Part shown: positions 10,441-20,535 of the stretch, one piece after another
How the letters are laid out: the number at the start of each line of letters is the position of its first letter
Position numbering within the stretch: the first letter of the stretch is position 1
DNA from: Thelonectria olida
Lineage: Eukaryota > Ascomycota > Sordariomycetes > Hypocreales > Nectriaceae
Direction of reading: 5' to 3'
DNA length: 64,000 bases
Assembly (NCBI GenBank): GCA_020736575.1
Contig: JAGPYM010000038.1
Location: forward strand, 272,800-336,799
Position numbers and translations under genes: made by a program
Notes under the pieces: generated by a model
What the model was told of the DNA's origin: nothing
Seen by the model: the letters and a program-made list of their open reading frames with translations, nothing else
Database searches by the model: none

Positions 10441-12009
10441 TGTTTGTTAAACGTGGGAGGTCTGAGGGAAGTATTGAGTAGTGGTGGGAGACGATCAGAA
10501 GCAATGGGTTAATAGCGTGGATTTATATTCTCCTGGCTCGGCGTTGAGCTCCCGAACAAACCCCTGTGTAAAACAGGGTAGCATGCATTAAGATAGCTAG
10601 CTATACACAAGTTATTCCGGGAATCAAGAAGGGGCATATCCAGGCATCATACAGATCCGGAGAGGGACATGTGCCCTATACGGATAGGATTCCGACTGAC
10701 GGCGCAACTTGATACTACGAGGTAGCTCTAGGTCCAAGTGGTACATGGGGATGCCCCCTGATTCGAAGGAGCGGATCAATGTAATATTAGATGTCATGCG
10801 AACCCTGAAATGCAGACACATTAATAGAACTTCATGGATGAGGATTTGCGCCCCCTGGTCCAACAACCTGGATCTTTCGAGCCCAAGACAGTTCTATACT
10901 TGTCTATCTCAATATTGTAATTCCGAATCCTCCAGAGAAGAGAATAAACGCCGCGTCTCTGAGACAATGGAAGTGGCGGTGTTTGCCAGGGGTCGGTTGT
11001 TGGTCGGGCAAGAGATCTCGGGATAGCCGGTCGAAGGAGGCACGAAGGCTGTGAGCCGAAGCCGATGACGCCTTTGCCAGTATCAGAGACACCCTTGTTA
11101 ACATGTCGAGGTTAATGGCGTAGTGAAGCCAGGGGCAATATTGTCGTAAGATTGCTCACATGAGCCCATTGTCTCTAAAGGGTGCTTCCTCATGCGTACC
11201 TCTCCTCTTTGTCCCAGGACCCCGCAGGAGGTGGGCATCCATTGCTACTTCGTTGATACAAAGATGCACAGCCAGGCAGCTGTCGACCTTGGAAGAGGCT
11301 TTGTCCTTTCGTTAGGGGTTAACCTTATATGAGATGACTCATGCGGGGTGAAACCATCCCTCCGCTTGTTCCTGAATACTACCCATCTTCGGCATCATTC
11401 ATGCATCCCCTGGTCAGGTGTTTGCTTTCGGCCTCTTTGCTGAATCCGTATTGTGCCACCGTTCCGTTGCGAACGTGGAAATTCAACCGATGTGGTCGTC
11501 ACCGGCCTCCTTGACAGTCAGCTAATCCGGTACTTACTTCCTGTTGTGTATATATTGGAATCATACTAATGGAGTGGCCCATGGCATCTTCGACGTCTCT
11601 CCCGAATCGGCGAAATTGGTCTCCGGATGGCCAAACTAACTAGTGCTTGTGCTTCTTTGGACAACGGTACAGGACCTGACCTTCCACTTCGTGGTCAGAA
11701 TCAAATGAAATAAAAACACACTTAACTACTGAATTCATGTGAGGCAAATGACTTGATCCTAACCATTGTGAAGGTAGACAAGAAGTGGGCTTCGCTCATG
11801 TGGTCCATTTTCTTGTCCTGCAGGGTTCCGTTATCGATCAGTTCTAACTGTCCAACGCCTGGAATAGCTTATCCCAATCTTGTGAACTAAAAGCACAAAC
11901 TTCTTCCACTGAGGGAAACCCCACGAACTCCCCCTCAGCATCCAAGAATCTATTTTGTGTTTGCCCTTTGTCCTTCGTGCTCTCAACCAAAAGACACCTC
12001 AAACCCCCT
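10441..12009. other. Intergenic region without a supported gene
   Basis: Several short ORFs on both strands show no coherent domain, promoter or splice pattern. No transposon similarity was recognised. Confidence 0.5.
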
Positions 12010-12315
12010 TTATAAAACATGGTCAGTCGCTAAACACCAAACTCCCATGGTGAACTCACGCTGTGTATACTTCTTCTTCTTTCTCACTTTATGGCTCGAC
12101 TGCCCTGCCCTAGCGAGCAATGCATTCCACGACCCTGCTTCTTTGACTTTCCAAGTGGGTGTTGTCGCACGATGCGGCCTGTTCTTCTTCCGACTCGTGT
12201 ATGTGATCGCCGGAGAGGTAGGATGTGTTAGATCTGACTGTGCTCCATCAAGATGTCTCGAAGGGTCATGATGCCCAGCAAAGTTTGCCTGTTCCATGGC
12301 GGTAGAGGAGAACAT
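12010..12315 (-). CDS. Hypothetical basic protein, uncertain
   Basis: 101 codons from ATG 12315. A TATATAA box on the same strand at 12398-12404 sits 85 bp upstream. The protein is basic (SRKKNRPHRA, KVRKKKKY) with no recognised domain. An ORF also covers this stretch on the other strand. The promoter match is the only support. Confidence 0.25.
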   Translation of the reverse strand: MFSSTAMEQANFAGHHDPSRHLDGAQSDLTHPTSPAITYTSRKKNRPHRATTPTWKVKEAGSWNALLARAGQSSHKVRKKKKYTQREFTMGVWCLATDHVL

Positions 12316-12710
12316 TCCCAACAGAAGAGGGCGGGAGAGGAAGATGAGAATGAAGAGGAAAGGAATTCTCAGTCCCAGAGGGGCGCCAGCGTAGGCATTA
12401 TATACTCACGGGGTGGCGGTGTAATCTAACCTTGTATCTAAATATGGTACACTGCTGCTTCAGATTTCGTCACACTGGGAACCTCTCAAGTTACAAAGGT
12501 GGGTGAATTAATCGTCTTACTATCATCTCCCGATTCAGGATGCTTCCGTCCTGTGCATGAGCTAGCTGCGTTTCAAACTGCTCACCTTCTCTTGATAGCT
12601 TACAACAGCTGTTGTCCATTGTTCTTGGTTAGGCAGTGGGTTCGCCTCGTTTGAACAATATAGTGAATGTATTCTTATGTGTGTATTTTTGAATTCTGCA
12701 AATTCTATAT

Positions 12711-15304
12711 TTACATGAGAATGATCGACGCCGGATAATGGTCTCCATGCTCGCGAGCTGCATGGTTGGCAAAGTGTTGGTCAGTTCCGAGAATTGCCCG
12801 ACAATCGCCATAGGGGCAGTTAAACGGCATTTCGATCCTCCGAAGATGCTGAGAACGAATATGCCTTGCCAGACTATCGACGCGCCATTTCCTTTGCCGC
12901 TGCTCCTCACCGACTTCTAAATCTCTCCATCTGCAAAAGGGACATGTCCGTGAAGCTCCCTGCGAACCTGCGGTTTTTGGAACCGTCACACCTGTAGCGG
13001 TGTCGTGTTTCACTTCCAATTCTAGCTGAGAAGAGCTATGGGGCTGATCATTGATGGGTTGCGTTGAGGCTTGCGAATCGGCTTTCACGGACTTGCGTGC
13101 GGCCTGAGGGCGACGTGGACTTTCCCGCCGCTTGCAGAGGCGTGTAAGTGCCGGGATGAGTTTCATTCGAAGTTTGAAAAGCTCCTCTCTGCTGCTCACC
13201 TCAGCGGCTTGAGAGAACAAGCGCGCCACTTCAGCTCTTTCCTCAAGCTCATACTGGATTGTCGACGGTGCCAATAATTCGGACGGCTTGATGCCTTGTA
13301 ACTGCTGGTCGATTTCCTTGGCGTATATTGTCTCGTGAAACTCCGAGATAGCGCGTTCAAGACGTTTCGCCGATAACGTCTTCCTCAAGCTCTCAACTCT
13401 CTTCCGATATTTCTCATATTGCTTAGCAACACCGGCCTCTCTTGCAGCTGTATAGGATGGATAACCTTGCTTCTTGAATCTTGCCATGGCTTGGGATCGT
13501 TTCCGCAGATACTTAACTAATTTGGGATCATTAGAAATCTCGTCTTTTTGCTGTTCAGTCAATTTGGTTGGCGCATTCCCATGGCGGACGAGCCGGCTCA
13601 TCAAATTGACAAAATCAGTCTGCGGGTCGCTCCCGAAGGCAATGGCTTGGGTGTCTGCACCAATGAAATCGGTCATGTAATATCGCACATAAGTAGACGA
13701 GTCTCCTAGCCGGTGACCCATGGCCTTGTTCCGTTCCTCGGGGGTGAGCGCCTCTGTAAACGGTTAGTAGAGTTCAGTTATTGGCAAAGCTCCCTCCTTA
13801 CCATTTAGCTTTTTACCAGAACCACGGCGAATGTCATAGAACTCGAGCCTCTTAGCATAGCCCAAGGCTCGACCAAGGCGTATCAAATCGCCCCTTGTTT
13901 TACAATACTTCAGAGCCTTCTCGAGAGACACTTTCAAGCCATCGACATCGCGGAAAATCGGTCGTCCTCTCCATTCCTCTTTCCATGGTATTTTCAACCG
14001 ATCCGTATGCGCCGGAACAACCATCTCATAGATTTGTTCAGGACTGGAAAACTCATTGAGAAATGCCCCATCGGCAAACGCTAAAGACAGCATGTGGAGT
14101 ATAGGATCATGCAGAAGTGTGTCTTCTTCGTGGAAGCCGAAAACCTTCTTTTCGGATACTCCCGCTGACTTCTTGACGTGCACCAAATTCACCACCAAAC
14201 CAAGACGAGAGCGCTTTCCCCCACGTCCCGGAGGCAAAAGCTGAAACTCGATATCCTCATATAGGACTTTTCCGATGAGGGCATCAGGCCGGGTGGTGGT
14301 AGCGCCAGCAATAATTAGAATCAACGCGAGCTGCACACGGAGTCTTTCATGAGCATACACGTGATCATCGCGCACGTAATGATAGTGAAGAATCAAGTCC
14401 AAGTCCTCAACAAAAAGTCCAGACTTCTCTTTTTTGGATGTATCCAGATCGAATTGAGGCGTAAGTGTAGCATGAATCCACTAGCAATATCGATTAGTTC
14501 TGAGAGGACTATAATAATAAATAGAAACTGACATTACCGATGTCATAAAGTACGCCGCCATCCATCCATCGAGCTGTCTTCACAGCATATACCATACTGA
14601 TGACATTCCAGTAGGTCATGATAGAGGATTCTTTCTTGATTCTGGAGTGTTTTACTCTCCAATGCAAATAGGCTTTGAAAATAGACGCCTTGCATGCTTT
14701 TAGCGACTCAATGGGGTCTCGTTTAGTCGCCTTGCAAAACCTATCTCACAGTTTAGAGTCAGTCCAGATTCTCCTAGAGGTTAAGAGGAGTGCCATACTT
14801 GTTCCATCTTTCTTCTTCCGGGTACGTCATTTTCTTCGTATTTTCGTCATGGTTCGCCATTGTCGGTCCCTCTGCTTCATAGTGATCAATCAAGCCGTTG
14901 TAGTATTCGGCTACTTCATTCGAATCTTGTTCGGCGCTGGCATACCCAGAGTCCATATCCGAGTCTGAACTAGAACCGGAGTGGAAGTCGGAGTCTGAGG
15001 CCTCATCGGATCCATCAACTGACATAAGTGAATTCCTCTGTTTCTTTTTAGAACCTGGATGAGCATTCCATGAGGGTTTCCGGAAGGAATCACCATAGTT
15101 ACTCTCAGACTCAGGCTCACTGCCATCCGAGTACTCGAATACCAAGTCCTGGGCATCATGTGTTGCGTCTGTACGGTTCTGCCCAACTTGGGCTTGACTG
15201 CATGTTTTTTGGATGGATGTTGAATGATTTCCGGTCGAAGCTCTAATACGAGGTATGTTGCGTCGTTGCATTGCCCGTCTGGGGAGGTTGGAGGTTCGAG
15301 CCAT
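12711..15304 (-). CDS. DUF3435 tyrosine recombinase with C-terminal C2H2 fingers (Starship captain family)
   Basis: Four exons: 14799-15304, 14533-14740, 13802-14480 and 12711-13753. Introns are 58, 52 and 48 nt (GT-AG, the second with GTCAGT as donor). The spliced length is 2436 nt, 811 codons, in phase throughout. Residues 1-168 are acidic and Ser-rich. The core shows the tyrosine recombinase layout: a first Arg in TTTRPDAL (about 302), YDIRRGSGKKLN (453-464), His478 in NKAMGHRLGDSSTYVRYYM and the Tyr cluster at 486-490. The C-terminus has CPFC-...-RHIRSQH and CPYGDC-...-HAAREH, two zinc fingers common in this family. DUF3435 proteins include the captains that excise and insert giant Starship elements; others are solitary. 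No inactivating lesion was seen. Element borders were not found. Confidence 0.88.
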
Positions 15305-16029
15305 GATGATAGTTCAGTAGCTCATCATCAAGCATCGCAGGTCATGGATACAATAGATGGATGTGAGAGAGAATATGAGAGAGAGAAGAGCAGGACAAAC
15401 GGGAGTAAAACAATAAGAGATAAAGTTCAGGCGGGGGGGGAGAATGGTTCAGGATTATGGCGCAGGGGTCGGCTGAGGGAATGAAGGTTCATGGGATGGC
15501 TTGCCTCACCCACAAGGATGAACCAGGCCCTGGCGCCCCTCGCAGAGCAGAGCACGGCTGGTATCACACGTTCAACACTTGCTGATATGTGCTGTGGCAA
15601 TAGAGGACAGGTTGATATTACTGAACAACCATAGCTCTATAACTCTGCCCATAAGCAATTCAATGCGTCGTCTGGGTTGGACTGTTGTCTGACATGAATG
15701 GGGATAACAATTGGGACAAGAATCGGGACGAGTAGTGAGGGAGGCATGATATGGGACCTATACTAAAGAGGTAGGCGGTCAGGATGGGGACAAGTTCTGG
15801 GACACCCCAATTGCGTAATTCTACGAATCGAGTAGGCGGTCAGAGCTGGGACAAGTTTTGGGGTCCTATTAATTGGGTAGGCGGTGAGTGTTGAATCTGC
15901 TTTAGGAAATTGGTAAGCTTGGCTTATGCAAGGATGCCTTACAGCATGGGCCTGAGAACGTGGAGAAGCCGCCAAATCTGGCAGCAATGACCTGCTAAAA
16001 TGGGCGGCATTTTCGCATGGAATCACTTA
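15305..16029. other. Upstream region of the DUF3435 gene with short imperfect repeats
   Basis: Between about 15700 and 15900 the words GTAGGCGGT and GGGACAAG recur three to four times at irregular 25-65 bp spacing. No ORF of note. Clustered words upstream of a captain-like gene could be binding sites, but this is conjecture. Confidence 0.45.
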
Positions 16030-16222
16030 CTATTAGTAATAATAAGAAAGAAAGTAAAATAATTAAAAAGTTAGGGTTTTAAATAGAATATATAATATTA
16101 AAAAAAGAGGGAATTTAAAAAAGAGATATAATTAAAATTAAAAAGGAAAGAGAATTAAAGAAAGAGTAATAGGGAGTAAATATAAAAGTAGAAAAAAAGA
16201 AAAATATAAATAAAAAGTAATC
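16030..16222. repeat. AT-rich, purine-rich low-complexity tract
   Basis: About 190 bp made almost only of A, T and G on the plus strand, with hardly any C and many AAAGA and AATAA words. It contrasts with the balanced composition on both sides. Confidence 0.8.
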
Positions 16223-16666
16223 GCAGACACGCTATTATAATCTAAGCCCCACCTACTGTCTAGCTCGTGCGTTTTACATACAAGATGAGGCGAAAAGAAA
16301 GAAAGAAGGAAAGGACAGCTAATCCTCCAACAAAATAGACTGAATGGTCACTCGAGCAACAGTGCTTGGACCGGCAGGCGGGCAAGGCAATGTGAACGGC
16401 CTCTAGTAACTGTATTTCCAGCTATCTAGTCCAGGATGCTATTTACATCAAAGATAAAGACGAAAGAAAGAAGTTCCTAAGTGCCCCTGAGCTGTGCAAA
16501 GGTTTCTGGTCCCTGGCGCGCACAGGCCTAGTAGGTCTTGCGGCACAGCCGCAAGTGTAACGGTCAGGTCGATCTCCAACAGGTAGACTAGACTGTTCTA
16601 GGTTTATGTTGGCAGAGAGGACAGGACGTTAAGGTCTGAGCAGTGCGCAAAGGTAAACAAGTGGGT

Positions 16667-16905
16667 TGTTACGTCTGGTAATGTGCTCAAAGTAGATGAG
16701 TGTAACCAAGTTGTATTGAAAGCTGAAGTAGCTGTAATCTATCTAAGGTGCTAAATGAATGTGTTTATATACTAAGGTGGTTCCGTGAGGATCACGGTTG
16801 TTCTTGGATCGTAACGATCCCTTGGGAGCGTGATCCACTCGTGATTGGTGAGAAATTTGTGGGGGTGGTTTTTGACACGTGACTGGGACGGCACGGTTCG
16901 TGACA
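16667..16905 (-). mobile_element. Probable solo LTR of a Ty3/gypsy-type element
   Basis: On the minus strand the segment begins TGTCACGAACCGTGCC and ends CCAGACGTAACA, so the ends form the short inverted repeat TGTCACG/CGTAACA. A GTATATAAAC box lies inside, as in LTR promoters. The length, 239 bp, fits. No 5-bp target duplication was found and no second copy is in the window, so this is tentative. Confidence 0.4.
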
Positions 16906-16936
16906 GCAAGGATATGGGCCCCGGCCCATTACCTTG

Positions 16937-17524
16937 CTAAGAAGCGTAAGCTATATACGATAGAATAGCCAACTGTGCAGCACATTGATGGTCGCCAGCA
17001 GTTAGACGAATATTATCAACGCTAACTGAATGCTCGCAGAAGCGGTCACTATATCCGTTGATATGAAGGGTATTGCCGTTGCAGTCGAATGAAGATTCTT
17101 CATGGATTTGGACAAAATTTCCATTGCCCGCGCATCCGGAGTATTGAAAAATACGGCACGACGTGGTCACCGGATCGTAGTAATATTTGTTAGAACCAGC
17201 AAGGGGCTGCCCGCCGCAACCTCCACCGGGTTTCTGACACAGAGGTTGCGTGGTTCCACTGCAGTTGCTATTGCGTTTCTGCTTCTTGTTGTCGTCGGGG
17301 TCACCTCCAGGGACTGCTAGCTTTAAGAAGCTACTATTATCGCCGAGGCAGGCCTCCTGGTCCTTGATCCAAGTGCTGTTAATAGTACGTATCATCCGTC
17401 GACCGCCTATTTCCCAGCACTCGTGAGACTGTAAGTCTGTACGGCTTCTATCCGGAATAACACTGCCTACTGCCATGGCGACGAAATAGGACTGGAGGAT
17501 GGAAATAGGAATTAAAGAATGCAT
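16937..17524 (-). CDS. Secreted Cys-rich protein with a Kunitz-like domain
   Basis: Single-exon ORF, 195 aa, ATG at 17524. Residues 1-24 (MHSLIPISILQSYFVAMAVG...) form a plausible signal peptide. There are ten Cys (36, 59, 88, 96, 103, 123, 131, 148, 163, 181). Residues 114-137 (YYYDPVTTSC then FQYSGCAGNGNF) match the core of a Kunitz/BPTI domain: aromatic pair, seven residues to Cys123, F126, GC130-131 and N136. One residue is missing before the final aromatic, and the last two Cys are displaced or absent, so the fold is related rather than canonical. Kunitz proteins usually inhibit serine proteases; whether this one does is unknown. Such proteins are uncommon in fungi. The probable LTR lies just downstream. 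Confidence 0.6.
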   Translation of the reverse strand: MHSLIPISILQSYFVAMAVGSVIPDRSRTDLQSHECWEIGGRRMIRTINSTWIKDQEACLGDNSSFLKLAVPGGDPDDNKKQKRNSNCSGTTQPLCQKPGGGCGGQPLAGSNKYYYDPVTTSCRIFQYSGCAGNGNFVQIHEESSFDCNGNTLHINGYSDRFCEHSVSVDNIRLTAGDHQCAAQLAILSYIAYAS

Positions 17525-17807
17525 TTTGGCGTTGATTGTTGCAGGATACTTAAGATGGCATTAAGAGTTTAAGAACCGTTGGTGAAAAAGTCAAGAGGAT
17601 AACTTCGGTCCTATGCGGAATATATACCTAACCTATTCTATTTGCTTAGAGAGTACTATTACAAATCTTTACTATCTCTACCCTATTAATCTAATAAGCT
17701 TCCGAGGAGCTAACACGAAAATGAACACTAGATCTTGATCCACACTAAAATAGCTCGGTAGATACTTCCAGATCCAGAATTAGGTTACTTTTATCGCAGC
17801 GCTCCTC

Positions 17808-17885
17808 GGCGGAGTCGGCGAAATCGGCAGTGTCAGCAAAGTGAGCAGAGTTAACGGAGTCGGCGAAGTCGGCGAAGTCGGCGAA
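17808..17885. repeat. 9-bp minisatellite GGCGAAGTC and variants
   Basis: Eight or so imperfect copies of a 9-base unit (GGCGAAGTC, GGCGGAGTC, AGCAAAGTG). Because the unit is a multiple of three it could code for repeats, but no ORF uses it. Confidence 0.8.
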
Positions 17886-19199
17886 AATTTAGATAACTAC
17901 ATATGAAGATGTAGCTATCTCATATCTTACGTGATATAAAACCTCGGTTCATTGAACATGTTGACTGAGCAGAACTAAGAGGAGAATTCCACCAATCGCC
18001 AGACATACCGGTACTTATGACTATTCAGAGTAGTATTGTAGCTGAGACCGAGGTTCCAGGGTCAGATTTTAATTTCGCTGTGTACTTCTCTTTTCAGCTT
18101 AAAGGTGCTATAAAGCTTTGGAATCAAAAATCCGCTCCATCGCAACGTAGTTGTCTAGTCCGTTCTATTCCCAGCTAAATTGATGTACTAAGTTAGGACA
18201 TTAGAAGGCACACCCCCCTCATGCACCACAACGTCGAACGGCGAGAGCCCTATTTGAGTAAAAGTCACGTCGAACAGCCGTAGAGGCAGCATGCTGCTTC
18301 GACCCTTGCTCGGTGATTTGCTTCATCCAAACATAATGGGATCCATACCCGTTAAACGATCCACATACCCATTTTCAAAAGTTCTATCATGTGGCTGTGC
18401 TAAGCGGACTGCCCGGTTGGTGGGTAACACAAAACGTCTCCTCCCTATTCACTGAGCTTGATCCATCTCTGATCTGGCATTGAGGAAGAGCCGAGGCGAT
18501 ACCTGAAAAGCTAATTCGGAGTGTGTTTTCCCCGATCCCTCACGAGCCCTAGGGGCTCCTTGGGCTAGAGGTTTGCTTGTCATCACGATAGGAACCGCCG
18601 CCATATGAATAGATAATTCCACACCTCCGCATCCGAGCGGAGCTCACTTCATTAATCCTGCCGTCTCGTGTCGTAAGCATTTGTAGGCCCCATCTGTGCC
18701 CGATGCCGCATATGCAGACGGCTGATAGCACAGGAACATTCTTTATTACAGCAATAACGTTATCTCAAACAACGGGATCAAACGTAGGGGTAAGGAGGCA
18801 GGACTTGAGAGCTGACGAGGGCAAATGTTGACAGTAGGGCCTAATACGACTGTTGTAAAATACTCACCCGTAACCCTATCCACTGGTTTGGCGCTTACAA
18901 TCCCATTCCCTAGGACCTGCATTGCGCAATGATGGAGTTCCGGACGCCTTCAACACGTTCCAGGCCCTTATCCTTACAACCATCGACGGGGCACCGAATC
19001 GGGATCTGCCTCTCCGCATTGTGATTCCCCCTTTCTTCTTGATTGACCAAGTTGGGAGATAGTGTCTCTGCCAGATCTGAAAGCTATATCAATATTTTGT
19101 GCGGCTCCAGGGACTTACATGCTGTGGCGGTAACCTCAGGGTAACGAGCGAGGACGCCAAGAAGCTCAAGCAAGCTTACTTCCTGGGGTGGTGTGCAGG
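17886..19199. other. Intergenic region, no supported gene
   Basis: A minus-strand stretch near 18900-19090 reads IRCPVDGCKDK, which resembles half of a zinc finger, but no partner Cys/His or exon structure supports it. Confidence 0.5.
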
Positions 19200-19399
19200 T
19201 CAGGGAAAACTGGGGTTGACGTGGCAGGTCTTAATTACCTCTCGGTTATACCGCCATTTTTGGACAAGTAAATACTGAACCTGCTGGTCAAGAACAGTGA
19301 CTGACGCCTCGTGATGGTAATGTGCCCATGATGCGACAGTTGAACAGGAAAGATCAACAGCCAAAGTATGTCGGTACATACACAACATCTCATAGCCCT

Positions 19400-19738
19400 C
19401 TATCCTGCTCTGCAGTTTCTTGCCACATGGCCTTGCTTCCCACAATTAAAACATAACCCATTCTGCTTTCGTTCCTCATATAACTGGTGTTCAATATCTA
19501 TTGCTTTCTTTGCCATATCCTCGTATGTAGTCGGTAGTTCTCCAAGCTGATAAATCCTGTCTTGGATTTCGTCTTTAAGCCCGACAAAGAAAAGAGATGC
19601 CAAGTATGTCTCCCGTGTAAGCTTGCTTGACAGTCTGAGATACTCTAATCCATAGTCTCTTGCGCTTCCGGTTTGTTTAAGGCGCTGAAGTTTGATAGCG
19701 GCTTCCATTTCGGTGATATTTTCGTCTGGCCCGGACAT
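19400..19738 (-). pseudogene. Ty3/gypsy gag remnant
   Basis: 112 codons starting MSGPDENITEMEAAI and ending in a CCHC zinc knuckle, CFNCGKQGHVARNC. The middle (a retrotransposon gag segment with YLASLFFVGLKDEIQDRIY) is the capsid C-terminal pattern of fungal gypsy elements. The usual N-terminal capsid part and the whole pol are missing; minus-strand sequence at 19200-19399 has traces without a sustained frame. The AT-rich stretch 19740-20040 upstream may be leader and LTR, starting near the minus-strand TGACACGAGCAC at about 20037. LINE-B begins about 100 bp further. Confidence 0.75.
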
Positions 19739-20125
19739 ATCCTTATCCTTGATTAGTATGGACTTTTTAAGGTGGTAGTAGAATAATCATGCTCGTAAGA
19801 TAAAGAAAAATCACCTGAGCTTAAATAGCGAAGAAGTATCTCTAGGGATTTGTAGGAGCGATGTGTTTATAGACTTCTGTAATTAATATTGAGTGCAGTG
19901 GAATAGCTTGGTTGAAGTATTCGTTGTTCATAGAGAACACTGGCGATCAGGCGTCATATTCTGTGGTTTTATGGTCACATGACGGGTCGAGGTACGTAAT
20001 ACGGAATAATAGTCGGAACGACGAGTGCTCGTGTCAGACGGAAGGGGCAGGTCTAGCCGAGCTGACTAAGGAGGTCGGGGTAAAAGGCAGGAAAAAGCCG
20101 CATCCACAATCTCAGCGACGAACGG

Positions 20126-20134
20126 CCAACACAG
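20126..20134. repeat. Target-site duplication of LINE-B, 5' copy
   Basis: CCAACACAG, repeated at 23026-23034 just after the LINE tail. Confidence 0.75.
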
Positions 20135-20232
20135 GAGGATTTCTCTTGGTCTCTTGCAATCTCATTATTTATCTTCTTTATAACTTTTGAAATACCCGGT
20201 AGCCGCTTGGCGGAGATTCAGGACATTGGCGG

Positions 20233-20535
20233 ATGTCTGGTGTTGTGAACCCCGCTTCAGACGTCATCACCGTCATGGAAGGCGAGCCGGATGTTCCGGG
20301 TGGGGGATATCATCGTCCCCTGCGTAAAAGGACCAGAACGACGAGGGCATTGGAGTCCGAGCAGCAAAAGGGCGATATGGAATGGCAGGAGGAGGAGAGC
20401 AGCGAGGGAGCTCTGAGCCATACGCGAACGAAGAAAAGAACCACGCCTAAGGCAGCTGGCAGCGTGACCGAGGCGATCCAGGGTTTGAAACGACTTCTAG
20501 AACAGGATTTCAATCAAAGAATGGAAGCAATGAAG
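20233..20535 (+). pseudogene. LINE-B ORF1, N-terminal fragment
   Basis: Starts MSGVVNPASDVITV, matching LINE-A ORF1 codon by codon, and is open for about 100 codons up to MEAMK, where the deletion joint follows. The frame then runs out of phase into reverse transcriptase DNA, ending at 20703. The zinc knuckles are lost. Confidence 0.85.

Noticed and set aside
16030..16222. RIP-type mutation island
   Set aside because: The tract is purine-rich low complexity rather than TpA-rich decayed coding DNA, and the transposons in the window are not RIP-mutated: their frames are open.
18900..19090. Possible zinc-finger exon (CPVDGCKDK)
   Set aside because: Only one Cys pair, no His ligands and no splice structure.
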